DNA of 64,000 nt from assembly GCA_015152525.1 (NCBI GenBank), contig SUTU01000008.1, positions 48,112 through 112,111 on the forward strand, in the 5' to 3' direction. This document shows, piece by piece, positions 47,029 through 58,157 of the stretch. Below the pieces are notes generated by a model. It ran no database searches and was not told the DNA's origin. It was given only the letters and a program-made list of their open reading frames with translations. The DNA is from Cyanobacteria bacterium SIG28 (GTDB lineage: Bacteria; Cyanobacteriota; Vampirovibrionia; Gastranaerophilales; Gastranaerophilaceae). Numbering within the stretch: position 1 is the stretch's first letter; each line of letters opens with the position of its first letter. A program made the position numbers and the translations under genes.

Positions 47029-50000
47029 TTATCTTGCAAGCGGTTTATCTAAGGATTCAACTGAAACATCCAATTTATTAGGAAAAACTTGTTTTATATT
47101 ATTAACCAAATCATTATTAGTATTAACCCAAAACATAGGTGATGTCATAATTCTTGAAGTATAGCCGTTGTTTTCAGGTAACTTTATCATCACAGGGTCA
47201 TCACCGTGATATTTTGCAAGAATATTTTTTATTCCACAAAGTTCTTCAAATTTAATCTCTTCTAAAAGTTGTAAAGTTAGAATATTTGAATTATCGAGGG
47301 ATTTTACGGTATCAATAACCAAGCTTAATTGATCTTCACCTCTATGTTGGACACGTCCTGTTATTACAACTTTACAATCAGGCTGAAGAATTTCAGCATA
47401 TTCCATTAATTTTTTATGAAAACATACTGCATCAACTTTTCCTGTTAAATCTTCCACAGTTACAAAGCGTAAAAACTTGCTAGGATCTTTTTTGGTAGGA
47501 ATTTGTCGTGTTGCTGTTACAAGTCCGCAAATCGTAACACACTCTTCCTCTTTAACATCTTTTAACTCACTAACTTTATGAGTTACTAAAAATTGCAATT
47601 TATCACGAATAGAAAATAGAGGATGCGATGTTACGTAAAACCCTAAAAACTCTTTTTCAAAAAGCTGAAGTTCTTTGTCGGTATATTCTTCGTCGCTACC
47701 GACAAGTTGATATTGAACACCTGAAAAATCATCCGCACTGTCGCCTAATGAGGCAAACAGACTAACTTGTCCCATAGCTTTGTCTTTAGCTTCTTTTGAA
47801 GTTACATCCAAAATGTGTTCAATATTTTCAAAAAGTTGTTTTCGACTCTTTTCAATATTAGAAAATGCGCCGGCTTTAATCAAACCTTCAAGAGATTTTT
47901 TGTTAACGTATTTTGCATCAACTCTCTTACAAAAATCAAAAATACTCTTAAACTCGCCGTTCTCATTGCGCTCTTTTATGATAGCTTCTACAACCGGTTC
48001 ACCCACTTGCTTAATCGCTGCCATACCAAATCTTATATTACCGTTATCAGGTGCATATTCTAAGAAAGATTTATTAATATCAGGCGGTAATACCTTGATA
48101 CCATAGCGATTAGCTTCTTCAATATAAAGTTGTGTTTGATCTTTATCGTTAGAAACACTCGACAACAACGCTGATAAGTATTCAACCGGATAATGACATT
48201 TTAAATATGCTGTTTGATATGCAACAAAAGCATAAGCAGCTGAGTGAGATCTGTTAAAACAGTATGACGCAAACGCTTCAATTTGTTCAAATAAAGTAGT
48301 TGCATCCTCCGGTTTCATATCATGACGGGTAGAAGCAAGTTCAATAAATTTACCTTTTTGCTTCTGCATTTCTTCAACTTTCTTTTTACCCATCATTCTT
48401 CGAACAATATCCGCTTCGCCAAGCGTATAATCCGCAAGAGTTTGGAAAACTTGCATAATTTGTTCTTGGTAAACTATTGTTCCGTAAGTATCTTTTAAGA
48501 TTGGCTCTAAAAGAGGATGAGCATAAGTAACTTCTTTCACGCCATGTTTACGGTCAACAAACTCATCAACCATGCCGGAGCCTAAAGGACCCGGACGGAA
48601 AAGTGCAACCAAAGCACCTAAATCTTCAAACACGTCCGGTTTAAGACGTTTTACAAGGTTCATCATGCCTTGAGATTCAAGTTGGAACACACCAATGGTT
48701 TCACCACGAACCAACATTTTATAAGTTTCCGGATCGTCTAACGGAATATTATTTATATCAACCTCAATACCTTGGTATTCTTTAACCATATCCACAGTTT
48801 TATAAATCATGGTCAAGTTTCTTAAGCCCAAAAAGTCCATTTTTAAAAGCGAAAGAACTTCTGTTACCTCATGAGGCGGATAACCGGTCTGAACAATACC
48901 ATCTTTAGATGGCTGAACCGGAATAATTGTATCTAAAGGTGCGTGAGAAATAATTACACCGGCTGCGTGCGTACCGGTACCGCACTTCAAGCCTTCTATC
49001 GCACAAGACATGTCAATAATTTTTTTGAAACTTACACTATCACCCGTTTCAGGATTAAGTATTTGATAATCCTCATCATAAAGTTTCTTTAACTCAGAAC
49101 CATCAACTTTTAAAGCATCTTTTATCCATTTAGCTTTATCATTTGTTGCCTGAGCTAATTCTATTGCCGGTTCGATTAAACCGGTCAATCTATTTGACTC
49201 TGCAAAAGGAACTTTTAAAATCCTTGCAATACCTTTAAATGCTGCTTTTGGTGCATAAGTTGAAAAAGTTATAATTTGACAAACCTTATCTTCACCGTAT
49301 TTTTCCGTAACATAATCAATTACCTGACGGCGTTTTTCAATACAAAAGTCAATATCAATATCGGGCATCGTAAAACGCTCTTCGTTCAAAAACCTTTCAA
49401 ACAAGAGGTTATGCTTAATCGGATCCAAATCCGTTATCTCTAATGCATATGCAACAACACTGCCTGCTGCAGAACCCCGCCCCGGACCAACCGGAATGTT
49501 ATGAGTTTTTGAATAATGAATAAAGTCCCAAGTTATTAAGAAGTATGCCGGAAAACCCATTTTATTAATTACGCTAAGTTCATAATCGACACGTTTTTGA
49601 AGCTCAGGAGTAATTTCTCCATAGCGTTTCTTCATGCCTTCATAAACAACTTCTTTCAAGTAAGATTCATTAGTATGACCTTCCGGAACATCATAATGTG
49701 GTAATGGCGCATTGCCGAGTTCAATCTCTACATTACATTTTGATGCAAAATCTTCAGTATTTTTAACACATTCTTCAAAAGTTGCTTCATCCATCCAAGA
49801 AAATGCTTTTCGCATTTCATCTTTAGACTTTAAATAGAATTCGTTATTCGGAAAATGAAAACGATTAGGATCAGATTTGTCGGCATTTGTTTGTAAACAT
49901 AACAAACTATCTTGTGCGTCTGCGTCTTCTTTTCTTAAGTAATGTGCATCATTGGTTATTATCATCTTTATATCAAGTTCTTTTGCCAACTTGATTAAAT

Positions 50001-50559
50001 CCGGATTGGTACGTTTTTGTTCTTCCAAACCATGATCTTGTAATTCTATATAATAATCATCACCAAATAATTCTTTGTATTTTAGAGCTGTTTGCTTAGC
50101 CTTGTCTTTATCACCTGACATAAGATTTTTTAGAACTTCGCCACCCAAACAAGCAGAAGCACACAATAAACCTTCATGATAATTTTTCAATAATTCAAAA
50201 TTAATACGAGGCTTGTAATAAAAACCTTCACACCATGCTGTAGAAACAAGTTTTATCAAATTCTTATAACCGACTGAATCTTTTGCTATTAAAATTAAGT
50301 GATAACAAGGATTATTGCTTGGATTTTTTTCAGTTATATCAGTATTATGAACGTAAAATTCACAACCGATTAAAGGGTTAATCCCAGCTTCTTTAGCTTT
50401 TTCATAAAACTCTATGGCAGAATACATAACACCGTGATCGGTTATTGCTATTGCAGGAAGCTCATTTTCCTTTGCATACTTAACCAAATCCGAAACTCTT
50501 ATCATCCCATCCAAGAGTGAATATTCTGTGTGAATGTGTAGTGGTATTAATTTTGCCAT
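47029..50559 (-). CDS. dnaE: DNA polymerase III subunit alpha
   Basis: PHP domain LHIHTEYSLLDGMIRVSDLV; PGRGSAAGSVVAYALEITDLDPI; MPDIDIDFC; GIFQLES-like GVFQLESQGM. Confidence 0.97.
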   Translation of the reverse strand: MAKLIPLHIHTEYSLLDGMIRVSDLVKYAKENELPAIAITDHGVMYSAIEFYEKAKEAGINPLIGCEFYVHNTDITEKNPSNNPCYHLILIAKDSVGYKNLIKLVSTAWCEGFYYKPRINFELLKNYHEGLLCASACLGGEVLKNLMSGDKDKAKQTALKYKELFGDDYYIELQDHGLEEQKRTNPDLIKLAKELDIKMIITNDAHYLRKEDADAQDSLLCLQTNADKSDPNRFHFPNNEFYLKSKDEMRKAFSWMDEATFEECVKNTEDFASKCNVEIELGNAPLPHYDVPEGHTNESYLKEVVYEGMKKRYGEITPELQKRVDYELSVINKMGFPAYFLITWDFIHYSKTHNIPVGPGRGSAAGSVVAYALEITDLDPIKHNLLFERFLNEERFTMPDIDIDFCIEKRRQVIDYVTEKYGEDKVCQIITFSTYAPKAAFKGIARILKVPFAESNRLTGLIEPAIELAQATNDKAKWIKDALKVDGSELKKLYDEDYQILNPETGDSVSFKKIIDMSCAIEGLKCGTGTHAAGVIISHAPLDTIIPVQPSKDGIVQTGYPPHEVTEVLSLLKMDFLGLRNLTMIYKTVDMVKEYQGIEVDINNIPLDDPETYKMLVRGETIGVFQLESQGMMNLVKRLKPDVFEDLGALVALFRPGPLGSGMVDEFVDRKHGVKEVTYAHPLLEPILKDTYGTIVYQEQIMQVFQTLADYTLGEADIVRRMMGKKKVEEMQKQKGKFIELASTRHDMKPEDATTLFEQIEAFASYCFNRSHSAAYAFVAYQTAYLKCHYPVEYLSALLSSVSNDKDQTQLYIEEANRYGIKVLPPDINKSFLEYAPDNGNIRFGMAAIKQVGEPVVEAIIKERNENGEFKSIFDFCKRVDAKYVNKKSLEGLIKAGAFSNIEKSRKQLFENIEHILDVTSKEAKDKAMGQVSLFASLGDSADDFSGVQYQLVGSDEEYTDKELQLFEKEFLGFYVTSHPLFSIRDKLQFLVTHKVSELKDVKEEECVTICGLVTATRQIPTKKDPSKFLRFVTVEDLTGKVDAVCFHKKLMEYAEILQPDCKVVITGRVQHRGEDQLSLVIDTVKSLDNSNILTLQLLEEIKFEELCGIKNILAKYHGDDPVMIKLPENNGYTSRIMTSPMFWVNTNNDLVNNIKQVFPNKLDVSVESLDKPLAR

Positions 50560-50658
50560 AACCACATAGTAGCACAGAAGTTTATTAAGGTTTGTAAAAA
50601 AGTATTTTTTTTTATAAACTTATAACAGAGAAATTTTATAAATTCACCCGAGGTTAAT

Positions 50659-51678
50659 ATGAGTATAAAAACAAAAATTACAAAACTTCATTATGATAAA
50701 AATAACAAAGGTGCATTTTTTAATCTTTTAAAAATTTTTTCAATATTCTATGGATTAGCAAGTGAAAGCAAAAATCTGCTTTATGACAAAAAGATTTTAA
50801 AGCCTAAAAAAGTTGATGCTTATGTTATATCGGTTGGCAATTTTACCACCGGCGGTGTCGGTAAAACACCAGTTGTAGCAGAAATTGCCAGATATTTTGT
50901 TAACAAAGGTGAGCGAGTTGCAATAATTTCAAGAGGCTATGGCGGTCAATTAAATAATAAAAACGTAAACGTTATTTCTGACGGTATTAATTTATATCAC
51001 AACGCAAAAATGGCAGGTGATGAGCCGTATTGGTTAGCTGTTAATCTTAATATGTGTGCCGTACTAACCTGTTCAAACAGGTATAAAGCCTGCAAACATG
51101 CCATAGAAAAATTAGGCGTTACAAAAATTATTCTTGATGACGGTTTTCAGCATCGAAAACTACACAGAGATTTAGATATTGTACTTATTGACTCAGAAAA
51201 GATGTTTGGTAACGAAAATGTTTTACCTGCAGGACCTCTAAGAGAAGGAATGAGCGGATTTAAAAGAATTAATAAACTTATCATTGTAAGTAAAAACACT
51301 GAACACACAAAAGCTGAAAAATTAAGTAAAATTTTTGAAAAAAAACAAGGCATTAAAACTTTTGTTTGTAAAACAGAACCTGATAGCGTTTATAATATTA
51401 TCAACGGTCAAAACTTAAACAAAGGTAGCAAAGTTACTGCAATATCCGCAATCGGACAACCTGAACAATTTTACAAATTTTTGGAAGCTGATTATGAAAT
51501 CTTAGATAAAATAACATTTGATGATCATCATCAATATGCTCCGGAAGATATTAAAGATATTTCCGGTAATATTATTACAACCGAAAAAGATGCCGTAAAA
51601 TTGGCATCTTTCGGATTTGATAATATTTACGCACTTAAACTTAAAACAACATTTGATGTTGAAAGTGTTTTAAATTAA
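50659..51678 (+). CDS. lpxK: Tetraacyldisaccharide 4'-kinase
   Basis: VISVGNFTTGGVGKTPVVAEIARYF; ISRGYGG; LDDGFQHRKLHRDLDIVLID. Confidence 0.93.
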   Translation: MSIKTKITKLHYDKNNKGAFFNLLKIFSIFYGLASESKNLLYDKKILKPKKVDAYVISVGNFTTGGVGKTPVVAEIARYFVNKGERVAIISRGYGGQLNNKNVNVISDGINLYHNAKMAGDEPYWLAVNLNMCAVLTCSNRYKACKHAIEKLGVTKIILDDGFQHRKLHRDLDIVLIDSEKMFGNENVLPAGPLREGMSGFKRINKLIIVSKNTEHTKAEKLSKIFEKKQGIKTFVCKTEPDSVYNIINGQNLNKGSKVTAISAIGQPEQFYKFLEADYEILDKITFDDHHQYAPEDIKDISGNIITTEKDAVKLASFGFDNIYALKLKTTFDVESVLN

Positions 51679-51681
51679 TTA

Positions 51682-52074
51682 TTATTTATTTAGTGCTGCT
51701 TTTAATCTGGCTAAAGAACGTGCTAATGCCGCTTGAGCTCGTTGAGTATCAATTTTTGCCGAGTTATCCGCTAAACGTGCTTCTGCTCTGTTTTTAGCAT
51801 CTTTCGCTCTGGTTACATCAATATCACAACCATCTTCACAAACATCTGTTAATATCGTTGCAAGATTATCTTTGAATTGAAAAACACCACCCATTGTAGC
51901 AAAATAGCGTTCTTTTTCACCTTGACGAGCTTTAGTTACACCAATTTCCAAAACCGTAGTCATAGGAACGTGATCCTTTAAAATTCCCATCTGACCGGTT
52001 TTAGAATGAATAACCAATTCATCAACTTCACCGTCAAAAACTATTCGTTCGTGTGTTATTATTTTTAGTTGCAT
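51682..52074 (-). CDS. atpC: F-type ATP synthase epsilon subunit
   Basis: MQLKIITHERIVFDGEVDELVIHSKTGQMGILKDHVPMTTVLEIG; follows atpD. Confidence 0.94.
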   Translation of the reverse strand: MQLKIITHERIVFDGEVDELVIHSKTGQMGILKDHVPMTTVLEIGVTKARQGEKERYFATMGGVFQFKDNLATILTDVCEDGCDIDVTRAKDAKNRAEARLADNSAKIDTQRAQAALARSLARLKAALNK

Positions 52075-52151
52075 AATTTCCTCGTGAGTCGTGAACCGTG
52101 AACCGTAAATCACAAATTAAATCGGTTCACTATTCACGAAATTCAATTCAC

Positions 52152-53591
<1,440 letters not shown>

Positions 53592-53689
53592 CTATAAATT
53601 TTAAGATAAGACAAGGTGGGTTATTAAAGGATAACATTAAATTAAGAAGGCACCGGTGCTATAATCCGCTAAATTAAAACACATAAAAA

Positions 53690-54937
53690 TTACAAATCCG
53701 CCGGACATTTTTCTTTTTTTAACAATCCAATCAACGGTTGTAAAAACTCTTCTTCACTTTCACCTTCAGTTTTTAAAGAATAGAAAGAAATTTCTGCTAA
53801 TTCTTTGCAAATTGGTAGTATTGCTCTTTTATTAATTTTTGTGTTAACTCCATATTTTGCAACGTTATAACGAAGCTCTTTAATCTCGTTTGACGTAAAC
53901 TTATTCAAAATAGTTTCAACCTCTTCTAAAGCGCTACTTGAATACATTATTCCTTTATACAAAGCCGGTATTGCATATTCTAAACCATTACCAACACAAT
54001 CGTGATTTCTGATTTCAATAAAATTCCTCAGGCGAACTTCCGGAAAATAAAGATTTGAATGTAATTTCCAGTCCTCAATAGTCGGATAAAAACCTTCAAA
54101 GCCATTTTTCATATACTGATTAAAAGTTATTCTGCCATTTAAACTTAAACATTTTTTATCTCTATTAATAAATATCATCGGCGTTTCTAAGAGAAGGTTA
54201 ACATAATCTTTAAATCCCATATTTTTACTAAAATTAGTTGCAAACCCACACCTCTCATTATCAGTATTAAGCCAAGCTAATGCCCTGAATGATTTATACC
54301 CTGTATCAACTCCGCCTCTAATTTTAGAATTAGCAAACATCGCAGTAACAAACGGCATAAGAAGATTTGCAAGTCTAAACTTGCGCATGGCATCTTCTTC
54401 TGATCGGAAATCAACACCAACCTGAATCCCTGCAGTTTCCCTCATCATTACATCTGAAAGAATTCCCCACAAATAATTTGCCATAACATGATAACGAGGC
54501 TTAGGAATCAGTTTTATATTCTTATATGTAGTCTTTGGAGAAACGCCAACATTTAACAGTTTAATTTCAAAATCTTCTAAAACAGGAAGTAAAGCTTTAT
54601 CAATTTCTTCTATACGTTTTTTTAAATCACGAACATATTTTTGAGGTTCTATACTGAGTTCAAATTGGCATCCCGGCTCAAGAGTGATTGTATCATGCAG
54701 TTTTTTTAACCCAATTATGCTTTCACCGTCCAAAATGTAATCCCAATTATCATTTTTTGCAAATTCTCTTAAAAGTTCACAAATACCAAAATCGCCTTCA
54801 TAGGGAACAACTTCTTTTGTAGACTTTGAAACAGGTATCCGTTCATATTCCATACCGATATTCTGCTCACTTTTACAACCTAATAAAAATTCATCTAAAA
54901 GTTGTCCGTACTCTAGTCTTTCTTCTGTCTTTAGCAT
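53690..54937 (-). CDS. gshA: Glutamate-cysteine ligase, GCS2/cyanobacterial-type
   Basis: GMEYERIPV; LEPGCQFELS; GVSPKTTYKNIKLIPKPRYHVM; MRETAGIQVGVDFRSEEDAMRKFR. Confidence 0.82.
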   Translation of the reverse strand: MLKTEERLEYGQLLDEFLLGCKSEQNIGMEYERIPVSKSTKEVVPYEGDFGICELLREFAKNDNWDYILDGESIIGLKKLHDTITLEPGCQFELSIEPQKYVRDLKKRIEEIDKALLPVLEDFEIKLLNVGVSPKTTYKNIKLIPKPRYHVMANYLWGILSDVMMRETAGIQVGVDFRSEEDAMRKFRLANLLMPFVTAMFANSKIRGGVDTGYKSFRALAWLNTDNERCGFATNFSKNMGFKDYVNLLLETPMIFINRDKKCLSLNGRITFNQYMKNGFEGFYPTIEDWKLHSNLYFPEVRLRNFIEIRNHDCVGNGLEYAIPALYKGIMYSSSALEEVETILNKFTSNEIKELRYNVAKYGVNTKINKRAILPICKELAEISFYSLKTEGESEEEFLQPLIGLLKKEKCPADL

Positions 54938-55070
54938 TGCGCACTCCTTGTTCTTAATTATATCTTAAAAAAGTCGTTAGAGCATTTAGCCCTTAACACC
55001 TTTTGACAAAATCTACTTTACTTCACACAAAAACTTTAAACATTTCCCTATTTGTATTATTATAAATATC

Positions 55071-55907
55071 ATGATGGACTATTTACAAAGAGCAAAATTT
55101 TTCAGAACAAAAAAAAGATTAGGACAAAACTTTTTGGTTAATCCTGATGTAATCAGCGACATCCTTGATTATGCACAAATCACTAAAGACGATATTATTT
55201 TAGAGATTGGTCCCGGTGTAGGTTTTGTTACTGAACAACTTGTTAAATATGCAAAAAAAGTTATAGCAGTTGAACTTGACGAAGAAGCGATAAAAGAGCT
55301 TCAGAAACTTCAGTGTGAAAATTTACAAATTATACATAATGATATTTTAAAAACTGATATTTCAGAACTTGCACAAGGCTGTAATTTGAAAGTTGTAGCA
55401 AATATTCCATATTATATAACTTCACCAATCTTAGCTCATTTACTGGGTGAAATCGATGACTTAAATAACAAAAATCGTGGTGTTATTAAAGATATAATTT
55501 TGATGGTTCAGGAAGAGGTTGCAAGAAGAATTGTAGCGACAGAAAAAAGTTCAGCTAAACAATATGGATTATTAACAATACTTTCGCAGTTTTGGGCGGA
55601 TTGTTCTATTATAAGACTTGTCGGCAGACGTTCTTTCTATCCGGCACCTAAAGTTAATTCAGCACTTGTAGCCTTAAAAATAAGAAAAGAACCGCTTTTA
55701 AAATTAAGTGATTACTCATTTTTTAGAAAAACTATTAAAGGTGCCTTCGCTCAACGTCGCAAAACTTTAAAAAATTGTCTTATAAGCGCAGGATTTAATA
55801 AAGAAAAAATTATTTCTGCTATTCAAAAAATGAATCTGGATGAAAACATCAGAGGTGAAAAGCTTTCAATACAGCAATTTGGTGAATTGTCCGAGCTCTT
55901 GAAATAA
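55071..55907 (+). CDS. rsmA: 16S rRNA (adenine1518/1519-N6)-dimethyltransferase
   Basis: KKRLGQNFLVNPDVISDIL; LEIGPGVGFVTEQL; VANIPYYITSPIL. Confidence 0.95.
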   Translation: MMDYLQRAKFFRTKKRLGQNFLVNPDVISDILDYAQITKDDIILEIGPGVGFVTEQLVKYAKKVIAVELDEEAIKELQKLQCENLQIIHNDILKTDISELAQGCNLKVVANIPYYITSPILAHLLGEIDDLNNKNRGVIKDIILMVQEEVARRIVATEKSSAKQYGLLTILSQFWADCSIIRLVGRRSFYPAPKVNSALVALKIRKEPLLKLSDYSFFRKTIKGAFAQRRKTLKNCLISAGFNKEKIISAIQKMNLDENIRGEKLSIQQFGELSELLK

Positions 55908-56204
55908 TTATTTGTTCAAAGCATTTTCTAAAGCTTTTTCAAGAACCTCTATTTTTTGTTCCAGAACTTTTACCTTAGCCGAGTTTTCATCAGAGCTTAT
56001 AGCTTCCTTTTCAAGTTGTCTTTGATAAGAAGTAATTCTATCATTTTTGACATTTAGTTTTAAATTCATTAAAAATATACCGGTCAACAAACCTGATACA
56101 AAAAATCCGGCTTGTGAATAAATTCCGCTTAAATTTGTATAACTATACCAAGCGCAAAAACCTGCCAATACGATTAATAAAAGATTTATAAATAAATTCT
56201 TCAT
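55908..56204 (-). CDS. Small membrane protein with C-terminal coiled coil
   Basis: Two hydrophobic N-terminal helices then KVLEQKIEVLEKALENALNK. Confidence 0.65.
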   Translation of the reverse strand: MKNLFINLLLIVLAGFCAWYSYTNLSGIYSQAGFFVSGLLTGIFLMNLKLNVKNDRITSYQRQLEKEAISSDENSAKVKVLEQKIEVLEKALENALNK

Positions 56205-56296
56205 ATAAAAATTTCCTTATTTTTTTTTACACATTATACTCTAAAAAACAAATTTATGATAATATAATAACAGAATATCCAACTAGGTAAAATTTC

Positions 56297-57373
56297 ATGG
56301 GTGATGAAGATAAACAGTTTGACGCCACGCCTCAAAAGCTGGAGAGGGCAAGAAAAGAAGGGCAAGTTGTAAAATCAAAAGACGTTTCAATAGCACTTTC
56401 GCTACTTGTTATGTTTTCTTTTATTTACATGCTCTCACCTTTAATTTGGCAATTAATTGTAGGGCTATTCAGAACCCTATATGAGCAAATTCCCAACCAC
56501 TCGCTGGAGCAGATTGGTATAACTTATATTTTAACAGTTACAATAATTCCGGCTGTTGCGATTATTGGTTCTATCCTTTTTGTTGCCGCATTTATAGCGA
56601 TGTTAGGAGATTTTATCCAAGTTGGTCCGCTTGTTGCAACTGCACCGTTAGTACCAAAGTTAGATAAATTAAACCCGACAAAATATTTTAAAAATTTATT
56701 CCAAGTAAAGACTCTTTTTGAGTTGGGTAAAAATATCGTTAAAGTTTTAGTTTTAGGGCTTGTTGGTTGGTCAGTTTATAGCGAACACCTTGAAGCAATT
56801 CTGGGTTTAGCTGCAATTGACAACAATTTCGCCGTAATGATTGAATTTGGAAAACTGATAGTAGAATTTATTTATAAAGCTTGTATTGCGTTTTTAATTA
56901 TTGCAGCAGCAGATTACGGTGTTACTAAATGGAAGTTCCTAAAAGATCAAAAAATGTCCTTCAAAGAAATTAAAGACGAATACAAAAACTCAGAAGGCGA
57001 TCCGCATGTAAAAGCCGCTTTACGTCAAAGACGTATGCAAATGCTACAAAGAGGTGCGATGGACTCGGTACCTGATGCCGATTTTGTTGTAAGAAACCCA
57101 ATTCACGTGGCATGCGCTTTAAAATATGATGCCGAGACAATGCAATCACCGACCGTTACGGCAAAAGGCTCAGAATTAATTGCAAAACAAATTATTGAAA
57201 TTGCAACAAAACATCAGGTTCCGATTATTGATAACCCGCCGGTTGCCAGAGCAATATTCAGAATGGTTGATTTAAACCAGCAAATACCGCCGGAATTATA
57301 CAAAGCTGTAGCAGAAATTTTACTATTTGTTTACGGCTTGAAAAATAATCAAAATCAAGGTAATATAAAATAA
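56297..57373 (+). CDS. flhB: Flagellar/type III export protein FlhB
   Basis: DKQFDATPQKLERARKEGQVVKSKDVSIALSLL; FIQVGPLVATAPLVPKLDKLNPTKYFKNLF; MSFKEIKDEYKNSEGDPHVKAALRQRRMQM; VVRNPIHVACALKYD. Confidence 0.95.
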   Translation: MGDEDKQFDATPQKLERARKEGQVVKSKDVSIALSLLVMFSFIYMLSPLIWQLIVGLFRTLYEQIPNHSLEQIGITYILTVTIIPAVAIIGSILFVAAFIAMLGDFIQVGPLVATAPLVPKLDKLNPTKYFKNLFQVKTLFELGKNIVKVLVLGLVGWSVYSEHLEAILGLAAIDNNFAVMIEFGKLIVEFIYKACIAFLIIAAADYGVTKWKFLKDQKMSFKEIKDEYKNSEGDPHVKAALRQRRMQMLQRGAMDSVPDADFVVRNPIHVACALKYDAETMQSPTVTAKGSELIAKQIIEIATKHQVPIIDNPPVARAIFRMVDLNQQIPPELYKAVAEILLFVYGLKNNQNQGNIK

Positions 57374-57394
57374 GGTTAGTTTAGATAAGAGAAG

Positions 57395-58081
57395 ATGGAT
57401 AGTAAAACTTTAATCAAGCAATATGTTGGCATTGTCCAAAAAATAGCTAGAGTAGAGCATAAACGTATACCAAACCACATGATTGAATACGAAGAATTGG
57501 TTAGTATAGGTGTTATTGCCATACAAACTTTGATTAAGGGAAAAAGTGAAGAACAACTAGCCAGATATAATGATGCGTATATTGGAACCGCTGTTCGTTG
57601 GGCAATCAGAAACGAACTTAGACACAGATATAAATGGTATACGCTTAAACATAAAAACGAAAACGATGCGGATAAAGAGCTTCCGGATTCATCTTTGCTT
57701 GGTGAAGATCCGGATGACATGGGATTTTCTATTAACCCTGCTAAAGTTAGAGAAGCTGTGTATGAAACAATTCTCTCTATTGACGGCTTAGCAGCAGCAG
57801 CTACTGATAACGCATCACCGTTCGATTTCATAAAAGATCCTTCTGCAATGCCGGACGAAAAAGCGGAAATTGTAGAAATGAGCAAACTTGTAAAACAAGC
57901 CATAGCTAAACTTCCTCAGAAAGAGCGTACTGTTGTTGAGTATCGTTTCTACAGAAACATGCAAGCAAAAGATATTGCGACAATGGTTGGACTTTCGCCT
58001 TCAAGAATTACAAGAATTATCCAATTCTCACTTAACGAAATCAGAGAATATTTAAAAGCTCGTGGTCGTGAAGATTATTAA
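57395..58081 (+). CDS. FliA/WhiG-family RNA polymerase sigma factor
   Basis: Region 2 (YEELVSIGVIAIQTLIKG... IGTAVRWAIRNELRH), region 4 (LPQKERTVVEYRFYRNMQAKDIATMVGLSPSRITRIIQFSLNEIREYL). Confidence 0.83.
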   Translation: MDSKTLIKQYVGIVQKIARVEHKRIPNHMIEYEELVSIGVIAIQTLIKGKSEEQLARYNDAYIGTAVRWAIRNELRHRYKWYTLKHKNENDADKELPDSSLLGEDPDDMGFSINPAKVREAVYETILSIDGLAAAATDNASPFDFIKDPSAMPDEKAEIVEMSKLVKQAIAKLPQKERTVVEYRFYRNMQAKDIATMVGLSPSRITRIIQFSLNEIREYLKARGREDY

Positions 58082-58157
58082 GATTTATTAATTAAATTAG
58101 CAATTTGAGCTTAATCTAAGACTTTATTATAGTAAGTAAGACTGTAATAGGGTTTTA

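Noticed and set aside
47029-50559. Split dnaE or intein as in many cyanobacteria
   Set aside because: The reading frame is continuous and motifs are uninterrupted; no intein blocks seen.
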